From assembly GCA_949285135.1 (NCBI GenBank), contig CASDXO010000005.1:1-57087 (forward strand): a DNA stretch of 57,087 bases. Direction: 5' to 3'. The stretch is from an uncultured Phascolarctobacterium sp. Its GTDB lineage: Bacteria > Bacillota > Negativicutes > Acidaminococcales > Acidaminococcaceae. Shown here piece by piece: positions 10,750-20,215 of this stretch (positions are counted from its first letter, which is position 1; each line of letters starts with the position of its first letter). The position numbers were made by a program, and so were the translations under genes. A model generated the notes under the pieces. It ran no database searches. It was not told the origin of the DNA and was given only the letters and a program-made list of their open reading frames with translations.

Positions 10750-12136
10750 CGTTATGCTCCTTTTCAGTCAACACAATATTTAGCCATAAATCATATTCGC
10801 CCGGCTTCCAGGCAGCATTTGCCACACCAAATATACCGATTATCCTGTCCTGACAGCACACTAAAAGCTTACTGTCGCGCTGCTGCCGCGGAATCTTTTT
10901 GTCTATAAAATAATCTTTCAGTTTTTTACTGCCGCAGCCACCATAAGGCGAAAAACGGTCACCGTTTTTCCTGCTTCGTATTGTCAGCCATTCTCCCGCA
11001 AGTGCGGCAGCCGGATAGATTATATTATTGCCGCTGAATGCAGGCCTCTGCTTTAACAGCTGTACATATATTCTGCCTGCAGCAGTCGCTGCCGCAGCTC
11101 CGTCCCTTAGTGGCAGCAATACTTCTTCCTGTTCTGTTTTTGTTTCATTATCCTGCTGCGATGTTAGAAATGTCAGACAGTCATAGGCATAAGCAGCCCG
11201 AATCTGCTGTGGCAGCTTCAAGATCTGGCCACTCCGGTTATTCAGGCACAGTGTATCTGCTGCCAGCGTATGTCTGTACCCCAGCTCCTGTCCGCCTAAC
11301 GCAAAATAGGCACGACGCAGAAGCCTCGTCCTGACAGGCTGCGCCATAGCCTGCCAGCCATTGGTATCAAGCAGCAGCTTACCGTCTTGTAAAACCGCCC
11401 TTGCTTTAAATTCATTTTCCACCAGCTGCGAAAAAAAAGCTTCATCCTGCTGCAATAATTCAGCCGTCTGTACCAGTGCTTTCTTCACCGCAGGATTAAA
11501 ATGTTTCTGCAAATACGGCAGCAGCTGCAGCCGCACTCTGTTACGGGTATAATATACGTCATCATTGCTGCTGTCATGGCAGTAAGCTATTTGCTGCATC
11601 TGACAATATACTTCCAGTTCTTTTCTGGTCAGATGCAGAAAAGGGCGCAACAGTCTGCCATTACATTCTGACATGCCGCTCAGCCCTGCGGTACCGGCAC
11701 CTCGCAGCAATTTAAGCAAAACAGTCTCTGCCTGATCGTCACTGTGATGGGCTGTTACAATCCATTTTGCTCCAACTCTATCCGCTTCCTCCTCAAGAGC
11801 TTGATAGCGCAGTTTTCTTGCCGCACTTTCCACTGAGATGCCTGCTTTACTGCTGTATGTACGCACATCGACGTGGCGGCAGCAAAACGGCAGGCCAAGA
11901 TTACTGCAAAACTGCTTTACCATTTCAGCATCGTGCAACGCTTCTCTGCCGCGCAGTCCGTGCTCCACATGCAGCACGTAGATACGATACCTCTGCTTCT
12001 GACACAGACTCTGCAAAGCTCCGGCCAGCGCCATGGAATCAGCCCCACCGCTTACTGCTGCTACAATAGTGCTGCCTGCGGGGACAGCTTTTTGCAGCGT
12101 CTTTTTTACTTTATCAATAATCTGCTGCCCATCCAT
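10703..12136 (-). CDS. tilS: tRNA(Ile)-lysidine synthetase
   Basis: Converts C34 of tRNA-Ile(CAU) to lysidine, switching both codon reading and amino-acid identity. It has 477 residues. The N-type ATP-pyrophosphatase loop SGGADS is at 29-34, followed by LHVEHGLRGREALHDAEMV, the AHHSDDQAETVLLKLLRGAGTAGLSG block and the tRNA-binding C-terminal domain with NGDRFSPYGGCGSKKLKDYFIDKKIP. AGGAGAG precedes the ATG. The 3' end overlaps hpt. A terminator for yabR stands only about 20 bases upstream, so expression probably relies on read-through or on a promoter inside yabR. Confidence 0.96.
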   Translation of the reverse strand: MDGQQIIDKVKKTLQKAVPAGSTIVAAVSGGADSMALAGALQSLCQKQRYRIYVLHVEHGLRGREALHDAEMVKQFCSNLGLPFCCRHVDVRTYSSKAGISVESAARKLRYQALEEEADRVGAKWIVTAHHSDDQAETVLLKLLRGAGTAGLSGMSECNGRLLRPFLHLTRKELEVYCQMQQIAYCHDSSNDDVYYTRNRVRLQLLPYLQKHFNPAVKKALVQTAELLQQDEAFFSQLVENEFKARAVLQDGKLLLDTNGWQAMAQPVRTRLLRRAYFALGGQELGYRHTLAADTLCLNNRSGQILKLPQQIRAAYAYDCLTFLTSQQDNETKTEQEEVLLPLRDGAAAATAAGRIYVQLLKQRPAFSGNNIIYPAAALAGEWLTIRSRKNGDRFSPYGGCGSKKLKDYFIDKKIPRQQRDSKLLVCCQDRIIGIFGVANAAWKPGEYDLWLNIVLTEKEHNDEQRYQTNFTDQGAD

Positions 12137-12149
12137 AGGTCTCTCCTAT

Positions 12150-12180
12150 GTAAAATAAAGGGCACCCCATAAGAGTGCCC
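12150..12180 (-). terminator. terminator between yabR and tilS
   Basis: On the minus strand GGGCACTC-TTAT-GGGGTGCCC forms an 8-bp stem with a G-U pair, followed by TTTATTTTA. It directly precedes the tilS ribosome binding site. Confidence 0.75.
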
Positions 12181-12190
12181 CTCTTCACAA

Positions 12191-12640
12191 TTATCTTTCG
12201 CGTCTGGCACCGCGGCCACCGCGTTTAGATTCAGTATTGCGTTTTAAATCCAGCATACGGTCATCGCTGTCTTTCAAAAATTTAGATAATTTATCTTCAA
12301 AAGAAAGAGTCGGCACAGGTCTTGCACTCTGCTGACGCATACCTCCACGGCGTTCACGGTTTTCTGCCTGCGGACGCTGCGGTTTCGGCTGCGGGGCAGC
12401 CGGCGGCGGAGTAAGCTGTTTAATGGACAGCCCGATTTTGCCGCGTTCGTCAATGGATAGAACCTTTACCTTTACCTTGTCATGTTCTTTCAGAAAATCA
12501 TGTACATCTTTAACATAAACATTGGACACTTCGGAAATATGGATAAGACCCACTTTGCCTTCCGGCAGCTGCACAAACGCGCCAAAATTGGTGATGCCTG
12601 TAACTTCACCCTCTAAAATAGCACCTACTTCAAGTGACAT
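12191..12640 (-). CDS. yabR: S1-domain RNA-binding protein, YabR-like
   Basis: A 149-residue general stress/ribosome-associated type protein. Residues 1-70 are a single S1 OB-fold (GAILEGEVTGITNFGAFVQL, then GLIHISEVS). A Pro/Gln-rich linker leads to a basic Arg/Gly-rich tail (KRGGRGARRER), likely extra RNA contacts. The ATG at 12640 gives the usual MSLEVG start, with a GGGGG run about 12 bases upstream; the 14 extra residues of the longer frame are not conserved-looking. YabR follows divIC in Bacillus, exactly as here. The precise role of the family is not well defined. Confidence 0.9.
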   Translation of the reverse strand: MSLEVGAILEGEVTGITNFGAFVQLPEGKVGLIHISEVSNVYVKDVHDFLKEHDKVKVKVLSIDERGKIGLSIKQLTPPPAAPQPKPQRPQAENRERRGGMRQQSARPVPTLSFEDKLSKFLKDSDDRMLDLKRNTESKRGGRGARRER

Positions 12641-12811
12641 TGAGAAAAAAATCCCCCTTAAAAAATCTTTATACCTAATCATTATACTCTCTGAAAAAAC
12701 GCAGTGTCAACATAATGTTCAAAATAGCGCCATGATATTTTATTTTTCAGCCTTAAAAGCCATAACCACCACACCAAAAGAAAAAACAGCTTATTAACAT
12801 AAGCTGTTTTT

Positions 12812-13132
12812 TCACTTATTCTGCTGCTCACTGTCTTTTTCATTATCAACAATAAAGACCGGAATTTCATTTTTCTTGACCATATTATATTCTTCACGGG
12901 CAAGTTTCTCAATATAGGCTGGATTATGCAGATTCTGTTTTTCTGCTTCCAGTGCAGAATTATTTTTTTCCATCTGCTCCAGTCTCTGTCTGGTAGCTTC
13001 TTTCTCCTGTCTGATCTGATAAATCTGGTATTCCTGCCGCGCCAGAATGCAGATACATATAGCAGTAACAAGCAATAAGACCAGCTTAAACACGCGGTTT
13101 TTACTTTTCTGTGGTCTTCGCCTTACCATCAT
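12812..13132 (-). CDS. divIC: septum formation initiator, DivIC/FtsB family
   Basis: Bitopic division protein that works with FtsL and DivIB/FtsQ in the septal complex. It has 106 residues. A basic N terminus (RRRPQKSKNR) is followed by one transmembrane helix (about 15-33) and an outside coiled coil rich in Gln and Glu (about 38-75). The sequence NPAYIEKLAREEYNMVKKNEIPVFIV is the family's hallmark. A GTG at 13138 is in frame, but AAAGG sits too close to it; the ATG at 13132 has it at seven bases. It lies between hup and yabR. Confidence 0.9.
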   Translation of the reverse strand: MMVRRRPQKSKNRVFKLVLLLVTAICICILARQEYQIYQIRQEKEATRQRLEQMEKNNSALEAEKQNLHNPAYIEKLAREEYNMVKKNEIPVFIVDNEKDSEQQNK

Positions 13133-13181
13133 CCTCACACCTTTCTGGCTCTGCAGTACTTCTGACTGTCAGAAAACAGGA

Positions 13182-13212
13182 TAAAAAATGCCCAGCTGTA
13201 AAAGCCGGGCAT
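13182..13212 (-). terminator. terminator after hup
   Basis: On the minus strand ATGCCCGGCT-TTTAC-AGCTGGGCAT forms a 10-bp stem with one G-U pair, directly followed by TTTTTT. Confidence 0.88.
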
Positions 13213-13224
13213 CCAGTAAAAAAA

Positions 13225-13503
13225 TTATTTCTTTGCAACAACGTCTTTGAAAGCTTTACCAGCTTTGAAAGCAGGAACCTGAGCTGCGCCAATGACAATT
13301 TCTTCACCGGTACGCGGATTTTTGCCCATACGTTCTTTACGAACGCGAGCTTCAAAAGTGCCGAAACCAATCAGCTGTACTTTACCGTCAGCTGCTACTT
13401 CTTCTTTTACAGTGTCAAGAAAAGCATTAACAGTCTTTTCAACGTCTTTTTTGGTCAGGCCAGTTTTTTCTGCTACTGCAGTGATTAATTCGGTTTTGTT
13501 CAT
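13225..13503 (-). CDS. hup: histone-like DNA-binding protein HU
   Basis: Small dimeric nucleoid protein that bends DNA without strong sequence preference. It has 92 residues: helical N-terminal dimerisation region MNKTELITAVAEKTGLTKKD, the GFGTFEARVRKER strand and the beta-arm RMGKNPRTGEEIVIGA that carries the DNA-intercalating proline, then the final helix. Tandem ATGs at 13506 and 13503 are both possible; the second gives the usual MNKTEL start. A promoter is visible upstream and a strong terminator downstream, so it is monocistronic. In spore formers this spot is followed by yabO/yabP/yabQ, absent here. Confidence 0.97.
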   Translation of the reverse strand: MNKTELITAVAEKTGLTKKDVEKTVNAFLDTVKEEVAADGKVQLIGFGTFEARVRKERMGKNPRTGEEIVIGAAQVPAFKAGKAFKDVVAKK

Positions 13504-13596
13504 CATGGATTCCCCCTTAATTATTAAATTAAGTAAATAATAATTAATATTTACATAACTTGACTCATACGCCGATAACGTATATCCATTGGTAGT

Positions 13597-13625
13597 ATTC
13601 TACGTTAAGCCCTTTATTCCTTCAA
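13597..13625 (-). promoter_or_regulatory. candidate hup promoter
   Basis: On the minus strand TTGAAG (13620-13625) and TAGAAT (13597-13602) are 17 bases apart, about 90 bases ahead of hup. Both hexamers deviate by one or two bases from consensus. Confidence 0.45.
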
Positions 13626-13667
13626 TCTACCGTGTTATTGTAACAAATGTCGTTAAAAAAATCCAGC

Positions 13668-15206
13668 TTATTTTTTATTTTTCTTTGAGATAGTTTTTTC
13701 ATATTTTTTGGCTTCTTCCCAAAATTCGTCCAGTTCTGCCAGCGAAAAATTATCCCAGCTGCGGCCGCTTTTCTGCACCTGTTCTTCTACATAATTAAAT
13801 CTGCTGGAAAATCTGTTATTTGTCCCGTTTAATGCAGTTTCCGGTTCAATTTTATTATGTCTTGCATAATTAACTATAGCAAAAAGCAAATCCCCTAATT
13901 CTGCTTCAGCAGCCTTTTTATCTCCCTCACGCAATGCCGCCATAAATTCTTCGGTTTCTTCCTGTACTTTGTCCCATACTTTTTCCTTGCAGTCCCAGTC
14001 AAAACCTACTTTAGCAGCCTTACCCTGCAGTTTATAAGCACGCAGCAATGACGGCAGCCCCTGAGAAACTCCATCTAATACATGGGTCCGCTCTGTTTTT
14101 TCCTGTTTCTTAATCTGCTCCCAGTTGCGCAATACCTCATCACTGTTTTGCACATCAACATCTCCGAATACATGCGGATGTCTGCGGATAAGTTTATCCG
14201 TTACTTCATCAATAACCTCCTGCAAATCAAATCTGCCTGCTTCTTCTTCAATCTGCGCATGGAATACAACCTGCATCAGCACGTCACCAAGTTCTTCACG
14301 CATACCGGCAATATCATCACTATCAACAGCTTCCAGAAATTCATATACTTCTTCAATCATGTTGCTGCGGATACTTGCATGCGTCTGTTCCCGATCCCAG
14401 GGACACCCATCAGGCTCTCTTAAAGCTTTCATAACATCTACCAGCGGCTGAATATCTACGTCAGCATAGCTCTGCTCATCAATAAATTCAGTATCTGTCT
14501 GCACGTCCTGCTGAGGCAGTACCATATCTTCAGAATCCAGAAGCGGCGGCACAAAAATACTGGTAAGATGATCAATATGCTGCTGTCTGTCCAGCTCATA
14601 CAGTTTTATGCAGCGGCATTCTTCATCCGGTAAACCAAGATTACGCAGAAAATATATTTCATAATCATCTTCCAGCGCTTCCATCAGCCCCAGCTTCAAA
14701 TCAGAAGCAACCAGCTTGCTGTACACCTGGGTAATCATCAGCGGATAATTGCCGGCTTCTGCCACAGCACCGAGGTCCTGTGCATCAACAATACGCAGCC
14801 CGGCAATAGGATCAATCCCCAGCTCTACATAAGCCAGATCAAGAAAACTCATGGCCGGTTTAATGATTACCTCCATGCCCAGCTTTCTTCCTTCTCTGCG
14901 CAGCAGCACAACAGTGCGTTCCGCAACTAACGGACTGCCTGGAACAGCATATACCACGTCACCCTGAGCAGCCAGCTGCAGCACATGTTCCGTTATCTTA
15001 TCATAAACCTCTTCAAAAGACTTCCCCTGCTCATAAAATTTATCACAGGAAGTAAACTGTATGCCGCGTTTTTCCAGCTCTGCAACTGTTGGATGCACCG
15101 CCGTACGCAGAAGCACCTGCGCACCGCTCTGCAAAAGTTCCATCGTCTCCAACGATAAATTGCCGGCAGCTCCCGGTCCTAGTCCGACTACTGTTATTTT
15201 ACCCAT
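13668..15206 (-). CDS. mazG: tetrapyrrole methylase-like / MazG fusion (YabN)
   Basis: Two-part protein of 512 residues. The N-terminal part (about 1-225) has the SAM-dependent tetrapyrrole methylase fold, beginning KITVVGLGPGAAGNLSLETM. The C-terminal half is a tandem MazG nucleoside triphosphate pyrophosphohydrolase: LREPDGCPWDREQTHASIRSN followed by EEVYEFLEAVDSDD and REELGDVLMQVVFHA, with a second EETEEFMAAL...ELGDLLFAIVNYARH repeat of the acidic metal-binding helices. It probably removes non-canonical NTPs; the methylase half is often thought non-catalytic. The ATG at 15206 has AGAAGG eight bases upstream. It sits 19 bases after the flippase gene. Confidence 0.94.
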   Translation of the reverse strand: MGKITVVGLGPGAAGNLSLETMELLQSGAQVLLRTAVHPTVAELEKRGIQFTSCDKFYEQGKSFEEVYDKITEHVLQLAAQGDVVYAVPGSPLVAERTVVLLRREGRKLGMEVIIKPAMSFLDLAYVELGIDPIAGLRIVDAQDLGAVAEAGNYPLMITQVYSKLVASDLKLGLMEALEDDYEIYFLRNLGLPDEECRCIKLYELDRQQHIDHLTSIFVPPLLDSEDMVLPQQDVQTDTEFIDEQSYADVDIQPLVDVMKALREPDGCPWDREQTHASIRSNMIEEVYEFLEAVDSDDIAGMREELGDVLMQVVFHAQIEEEAGRFDLQEVIDEVTDKLIRRHPHVFGDVDVQNSDEVLRNWEQIKKQEKTERTHVLDGVSQGLPSLLRAYKLQGKAAKVGFDWDCKEKVWDKVQEETEEFMAALREGDKKAAEAELGDLLFAIVNYARHNKIEPETALNGTNNRFSSRFNYVEEQVQKSGRSWDNFSLAELDEFWEEAKKYEKTISKKNKK

Positions 15207-15225
15207 TGCGCGCACCTTCTTTCCA

Positions 15226-16785
15226 TTATTTTAAAAACTTTTTCAGTACAGGCATATGCTTTAGTTCTTCTTTATCAGCAATGCCAAAAACAGGCATTAA
15301 AGCAGCATACAATACAGCTGCAGCACCTATCGTTACAGCGGCTGCCAGCGCCTTGAGCGGCAGCATATCAAGCAGCAGCGGATGCAGATAATACGCAGCC
15401 GCTCCCATTAGCAACGCCGCACAGATAATCTTTATTATTGTTTGCCAGGGAAAACTGATTTTATATTTGCGCAACACCCAGATATTCAGAATCGTTGCCA
15501 ACGCAAAGTTTATATTGGTAGCCCAGGCCGCTCCGACAATATTATATGCGGCATCTGTAAGCAGCCACACTGCAGCTACCTTGGCAACAATGCCACATAG
15601 CATATTAAACATTGGCACATTGATAATACCTATGCCCTGTAATAAGCCGGTTGTTATCTGGTGCATACCTAAAAACCAAATTGCAGGTCCGGAATGTCTG
15701 ATAGCCGTAGCAGCCTCTGCCGTTCCGTACAGCAGCAATGATATCGGCTCTGCCAGTACGCTCATCCCCACAGCAGCCGGTACCGTCAGCAGACAGCACA
15801 GTTTCATGGCTGTCGACGCTTTTTTCTCAATACCGACGCTGTCTTGCAGTATATGTGCTTCTGACACAGCTGGCACCAGACTTGCAGCCAGCGACATGGT
15901 GGGAATCGTCGCCATCATCAGCAGCGGCTGCGCCATTCCTGCCAGATAGCCAAACAGCGTCGTCGCTTCATCAACGGCAAAACCGCTGGCAACAAGCCTG
16001 TTAGGCACCAGCAGCATATCAATACTGCTGCTTATCGGAACCATGATATTGGCACATGACACCGGCAGCGCCAGCAGCACCAGTCGTTTCACGATAGAGA
16101 AAGCTTTTTCTTTTGGTACAGTTGCCTGCAGCATCTCCCTGTGCCAGCTTTTTTTATACCTGCAGTAAAAAAAGCTCAGTACAATCAGCCCTGTAATACC
16201 GCCAGGAACCGCTCCAAACGCAGCTCCCGCTGCCGCATATTCCAAGCCATACGGCAACAGATAATAGGCCAGCAGCACCATGGTCATAACTCTTACCAGC
16301 TGCTCCAGTATCTGCGATACTGCCGGCGGTGTCATCAGCTGATGCCCCTGAAAAAAACCACGGAAGCAAGCCAGTATAGTAGAAAAAAATACTGCCGGCG
16401 TCAACGCCACAAGCCCATAATAAGCACGGGGATCACTGATAATATTATTTTCAACCAGCCAGCCGGCCGCCGTAAAGAGTGATACGGCAAATATCAGTCC
16501 CGTCAGCGCCATCAGTCCCAATGAAACCTTAAATACGCGCTGTACATTGTAATAATCATTACGGGCCACCTTTTCTGCCACAATTATGGAAATGGCAACA
16601 GGGATACCCGCTGAAGAAATAGCCAGCAGCAGCAAATATACCGGATAGGCCATCTGATAAAGCCCGATACCCTCGCCGCCTAACAGACGCGAAAGCAGAA
16701 TACGGTTAAAAGAGCCTATTACTTTGACAGTCAACCCGGCCATTGTTAAAATAGCCGCACCCCGCAAAAACTTTTCACTGCTCAT
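15226..16785 (-). CDS. polysaccharide/lipid flippase, SpoVB/MurJ-like (MOP superfamily)
   Basis: A 519-residue polytopic membrane protein with about 14 hydrophobic helices. The N-terminal block FLRGAAILTMAGLTVKVIGSFNRI and GGEGIGLYQMAYPVYLLLLAISSAGIPVAIS are typical of the SpoVB/YtgP/MurJ branch, which move undecaprenyl-linked precursors across the inner membrane. Its position between mfd and mazG/yabN equals Bacillus yabM (spoVB). Since the surrounding sporulation genes are missing, a vegetative role in envelope precursor export is more likely than cortex synthesis. AAAGGA precedes the ATG. Confidence 0.88.
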   Translation of the reverse strand: MSSEKFLRGAAILTMAGLTVKVIGSFNRILLSRLLGGEGIGLYQMAYPVYLLLLAISSAGIPVAISIIVAEKVARNDYYNVQRVFKVSLGLMALTGLIFAVSLFTAAGWLVENNIISDPRAYYGLVALTPAVFFSTILACFRGFFQGHQLMTPPAVSQILEQLVRVMTMVLLAYYLLPYGLEYAAAGAAFGAVPGGITGLIVLSFFYCRYKKSWHREMLQATVPKEKAFSIVKRLVLLALPVSCANIMVPISSSIDMLLVPNRLVASGFAVDEATTLFGYLAGMAQPLLMMATIPTMSLAASLVPAVSEAHILQDSVGIEKKASTAMKLCCLLTVPAAVGMSVLAEPISLLLYGTAEAATAIRHSGPAIWFLGMHQITTGLLQGIGIINVPMFNMLCGIVAKVAAVWLLTDAAYNIVGAAWATNINFALATILNIWVLRKYKISFPWQTIIKIICAALLMGAAAYYLHPLLLDMLPLKALAAAVTIGAAAVLYAALMPVFGIADKEELKHMPVLKKFLK

Positions 16786-16860
16786 GGCAAATTCCTTTCT
16801 GTTTGATTTATTATCTTACAATTATAGAAAATTTTTCTCTGCTTGGCTACCGTTTTTTCT

Positions 16861-19800
16861 CTACTCAGCCTTTACCAGCTGCGGCAGCCGTTTTTCCAGC
16901 CAGTCCAGAACTTTAAGCTCCATACCGGCTGTTTTGAAAATAAGCTGTGGCTCCTTACCGTTTTTAAAGGTCATTTTACCTTTATATTCATTCATCAGTC
17001 TAATCAGAGCATCAGATGCCACAACTGCGTGCTCACCAAAAGTAATGCGTATCTCACCTGGACGAACACTGATACCACGTATCTTTATCAGCCTGCATAA
17101 GCCACGCAAAGCAGCAATACGCCAAAGCGTTTCTACTTCCTGCGGCGGATTGCCGAAACGGTCGATAATTTCATCCAGCAAGTCGTCACGCTCACTGAAT
17201 TGCATCTCCGCAAAACGACGATATAACTCCATTTTATAACGCGGGTCAGCAATATATCCGTCCGGAATATAGGCCTCTTCTTCAATCTCCAATACAGGCT
17301 CCGGTTCATAGGCCGTAACATCCATACCATTTTTCAGCCGGTTAATAGTCTGCTCCAGCATCTCGCAGTAAGCGGCAAAACCAATACCTGTTATATGTCC
17401 ATGCTGCTGCGGCCCCAGTAAATTACCTGCTCCGCGTATCTCCAGATCGCGCATGGCGATTTTAAAGCCGGCGCCAAGCTCCGTAAAATCACGAATGGCC
17501 TGCAGCCTTTTTTCTGCTACCTCACTAAGTGCCTTATTAGGTTTATAGACAAAGTAAGCATACGCCAGACGGCTGCTGCGTCCAACGCGTCCACGCATCT
17601 GATACAGCTGTGACAGCCCAAAATTTTCTGCACCGTCGATAATGATGGTATTGGCAAGAGGCACGTCCAGTCCATTTTCGACAATAGTAGTACACAAGAG
17701 CACATCACAGGTTCCCTCATAAAAAGCCACTATGGCATCTTCCAGTGAATCCTCACTCATCTGTCCATGAGCAATTTTGATACTGATGCCGGGAACAAGC
17801 TTTCTCAGCTTACCCGCAATGGCTTCCAGCCCGCTGACCCTGTTATGAATGTAATATATACGCCCGCCGCGGCGCAATTCACGCTCCAGCGCTTCTTTAA
17901 TCATGCCGTCATTATATTCGGCCACAAAGGTTTCCACCGGCAGTCTGTCTTCCGGCGGCGATTCGATAACACTCATATCCCTGCTGCTTACCAGAGCCAT
18001 ATGCAAAGTACGGGGAATCGGTGTTGCCGACAAGGTCAATACATCAATACCGGTACGCCATTTTTTAATTTTTTCTTTCTGCGCCACACCAAAACGCTGT
18101 TCTTCGTCAATAATCAAAAGCCCCAGGTCCCTGAAAACAACGTCTGACTGCAGCAGGCGGTGAGTACCAATCAGGATGTCTACCTGTCCTTCTCCCAGCC
18201 TTGTGATAATTTCCTTCTGCTCTTTAACGGTACAGAACCGGTTCAGCATAGCCACATTAACGCCAAACCCTTTCATGCGCTCAGCAAAAGTCAGATAATG
18301 CTGCTGCGCAAGTACGGTAGTAGGCACCATGACAGCAACCTGTTTACCGTCCATGACAGCCTTGAAAGCTGCCCGAATGGCAACCTCGGTTTTGCCATAG
18401 CCTACATCCCCGCAGAGAAGCCGTTCCATAGGCTGAGGTTTTTCCATATCTGCCTTTATTTCCCTGATGGCACGCAGCTGGTCAGGAGTTTCCTCATAGG
18501 GAAATGTCTCCTCAAATTCCTGCTGCCATTGGGTATCAGGTGCAAAGGCATGACCCGGCATAATCTGACGCTGAGCATACAGACGCAGCAATTCCTCTGC
18601 CAGTTCGGTAATAGCTTTGGCAGCTTTGGCAGTAGTCCGTTTCCAGTCTGCGCCGCCCATTTTGGACAGTCTTGGCACCGCACCTTCATTGCCCACATAT
18701 TTATGCAGCATTCCCACCTGTTCTACCGGTACATAAAGCTTATCATCTCCTGCATAAGCCAGCAGCAGATAATCACGGTGCACTCCGTCCACTGCGACAT
18801 TTTCTACCCCGATATAACGTCCGATACCGTGCACTTTATGAACAACATAGTCTCCCGCCTTAATATCAGAAAAATACTCCAGCTGTTTGCCCTGATGTCT
18901 GCTGTGCAGCCGCTTACGTTTCTGCATACCGAAAATATCGCTTTCCGTAAGCAGCAGCCAGTCTTCATCCCAGAAACGGAAACCATGGTCAAGTTCACCG
19001 AACATTACATTGACGCAGCCATTCTGCAAATTTTCTTCCTCATATACTGCCTTGAGTCCGTAATTACCAAGATTATCGGCAAAGCCGCGCGCCTTGATAT
19101 TGCTGCTGAGCATAATAACAGGCGTTATTCCTTCCGTCAGCCAGTTATGCAAATCTTCCTGCAGCAAAGCAACATTTTTATTGTAAGGTGCTACACCACG
19201 TACAGGTATATTAATTGCCGGCAGCTCAGGCAGATAACTGTGTGCAAGAGCTGACACCAGTACTGCTGTATGCTGTGCACAAAGCTGCACTATCTGCTGG
19301 CTGTCAAACAGTTCCTCTGCATAATTTTTATTTTCCTTATCCAGCTTTTCCAGCAAGGCAAAGTTTTTTACCGGCTCATCAATGATAATCAGCGTATTCT
19401 TATCACAATAGTCAAATATTGAAGCCGTACATGCAGCATCCTCGCTCACTTTCAGTGGCACAATCTTAACATCGTCAAAGCTCTGCAGACTGCGCTGATT
19501 ATCAGGATCAAAACTCCTTATTGCATCTATTTCATCGTCAAACCATTCTATCCTTACAGGTCGGTTACTGTTAATAGGATAAATATCCATTATATCGCCG
19601 CGCAGACAAAACTGCCCCAGCGCATCTACCTGATCCGTACGCTCATACCCAAACTGAATCAGTTCTTTCACAAGCTCCTGCTGCTCACAAACCGCTCCAG
19701 CTTTAATTAGCAGCTGCTGTTCGTCCAAACTCTGAGGCGGAAACTGCTTCTGCTGCCAGGCTTCAGCAGTAATAAATACTATCCCCTTTTCTTCACCCTT

Positions 19801-20136
19801 CAAAAACCGCAGCGCTGCCGTCCGTGCCGCCTGCAGTTCCAGACTCTGCGTATCCGCCTGTACCCGCGGCAAATCTACCGGATACAGTTCCTGCATGGGC
19901 ACATCCGGGTACAGATAATTAAATTCGCGCCTGTAAGCACGTATTTCTTCGCGAGTTGCCACAAACAATGCCAAACTACCCTGCCCGCCGCAAGCTTTAT
20001 CCAGTGCAGACAAAAAGACCGACTTGTTGCTTCCTGACAACCCGGTTAAAATACACGCCTGTTGTTGTTTTTGATAAGCAGCAGCCTGCTGCGTCTCCTG
20101 CAGCATGGCCAGCTTATCTGTCAAAATATTTTTCAT
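16861..20136 (-). CDS. mfd: transcription-repair coupling factor Mfd
   Basis: Removes RNA polymerase stalled at DNA lesions and recruits UvrA. About 1,091 residues, somewhat shorter than the roughly 1,150 of E. coli. In order: an UvrB-like N-terminal module, the RNA polymerase interaction domain (DYVVHKVHGIGRYIGVEN ... KLYVPVEQV), the RecG-like translocase with Walker A GDVGYGKT, DEEQRFG, the SATPIPRTLHMAL motif and GRVGRSSRLAYAYF, then the C-terminal regulatory domain. The start is uncertain: TTG at 20148 has GGAAG only one base away, so the ATG at 20136 is preferred although it lacks a close ribosome binding site. Confidence 0.95.
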   Translation of the reverse strand: MKNILTDKLAMLQETQQAAAYQKQQQACILTGLSGSNKSVFLSALDKACGGQGSLALFVATREEIRAYRREFNYLYPDVPMQELYPVDLPRVQADTQSLELQAARTAALRFLKGEEKGIVFITAEAWQQKQFPPQSLDEQQLLIKAGAVCEQQELVKELIQFGYERTDQVDALGQFCLRGDIMDIYPINSNRPVRIEWFDDEIDAIRSFDPDNQRSLQSFDDVKIVPLKVSEDAACTASIFDYCDKNTLIIIDEPVKNFALLEKLDKENKNYAEELFDSQQIVQLCAQHTAVLVSALAHSYLPELPAINIPVRGVAPYNKNVALLQEDLHNWLTEGITPVIMLSSNIKARGFADNLGNYGLKAVYEEENLQNGCVNVMFGELDHGFRFWDEDWLLLTESDIFGMQKRKRLHSRHQGKQLEYFSDIKAGDYVVHKVHGIGRYIGVENVAVDGVHRDYLLLAYAGDDKLYVPVEQVGMLHKYVGNEGAVPRLSKMGGADWKRTTAKAAKAITELAEELLRLYAQRQIMPGHAFAPDTQWQQEFEETFPYEETPDQLRAIREIKADMEKPQPMERLLCGDVGYGKTEVAIRAAFKAVMDGKQVAVMVPTTVLAQQHYLTFAERMKGFGVNVAMLNRFCTVKEQKEIITRLGEGQVDILIGTHRLLQSDVVFRDLGLLIIDEEQRFGVAQKEKIKKWRTGIDVLTLSATPIPRTLHMALVSSRDMSVIESPPEDRLPVETFVAEYNDGMIKEALERELRRGGRIYYIHNRVSGLEAIAGKLRKLVPGISIKIAHGQMSEDSLEDAIVAFYEGTCDVLLCTTIVENGLDVPLANTIIIDGAENFGLSQLYQMRGRVGRSSRLAYAYFVYKPNKALSEVAEKRLQAIRDFTELGAGFKIAMRDLEIRGAGNLLGPQQHGHITGIGFAAYCEMLEQTINRLKNGMDVTAYEPEPVLEIEEEAYIPDGYIADPRYKMELYRRFAEMQFSERDDLLDEIIDRFGNPPQEVETLWRIAALRGLCRLIKIRGISVRPGEIRITFGEHAVVASDALIRLMNEYKGKMTFKNGKEPQLIFKTAGMELKVLDWLEKRLPQLVKAE

Positions 20137-20170
20137 ACCGTTATTCAAACTTCCATTAATTTTAATATTT

Positions 20171-20204
20171 AAAAAAGGGTTTTAGCACTAAAGCTAAAAC
20201 CCTT
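20171..20204 (-). terminator. terminator after glpX
   Basis: On the minus strand AAGGGTTTTAGC / GCTAAAACCCTT forms a perfect 12-bp stem with a 6-base loop, followed by TTTT, just ahead of mfd. Confidence 0.88.
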
Positions 20205-20215
20205 ATCAGCATATT

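Noticed and set aside
12682..13071. 129-codon minus frame
   Set aside because: Out-of-frame overlap with divIC; reads as a shadow.
18160..19254. 364-codon plus-strand frame
   Set aside because: Antisense to mfd; no ribosome binding site or family features.
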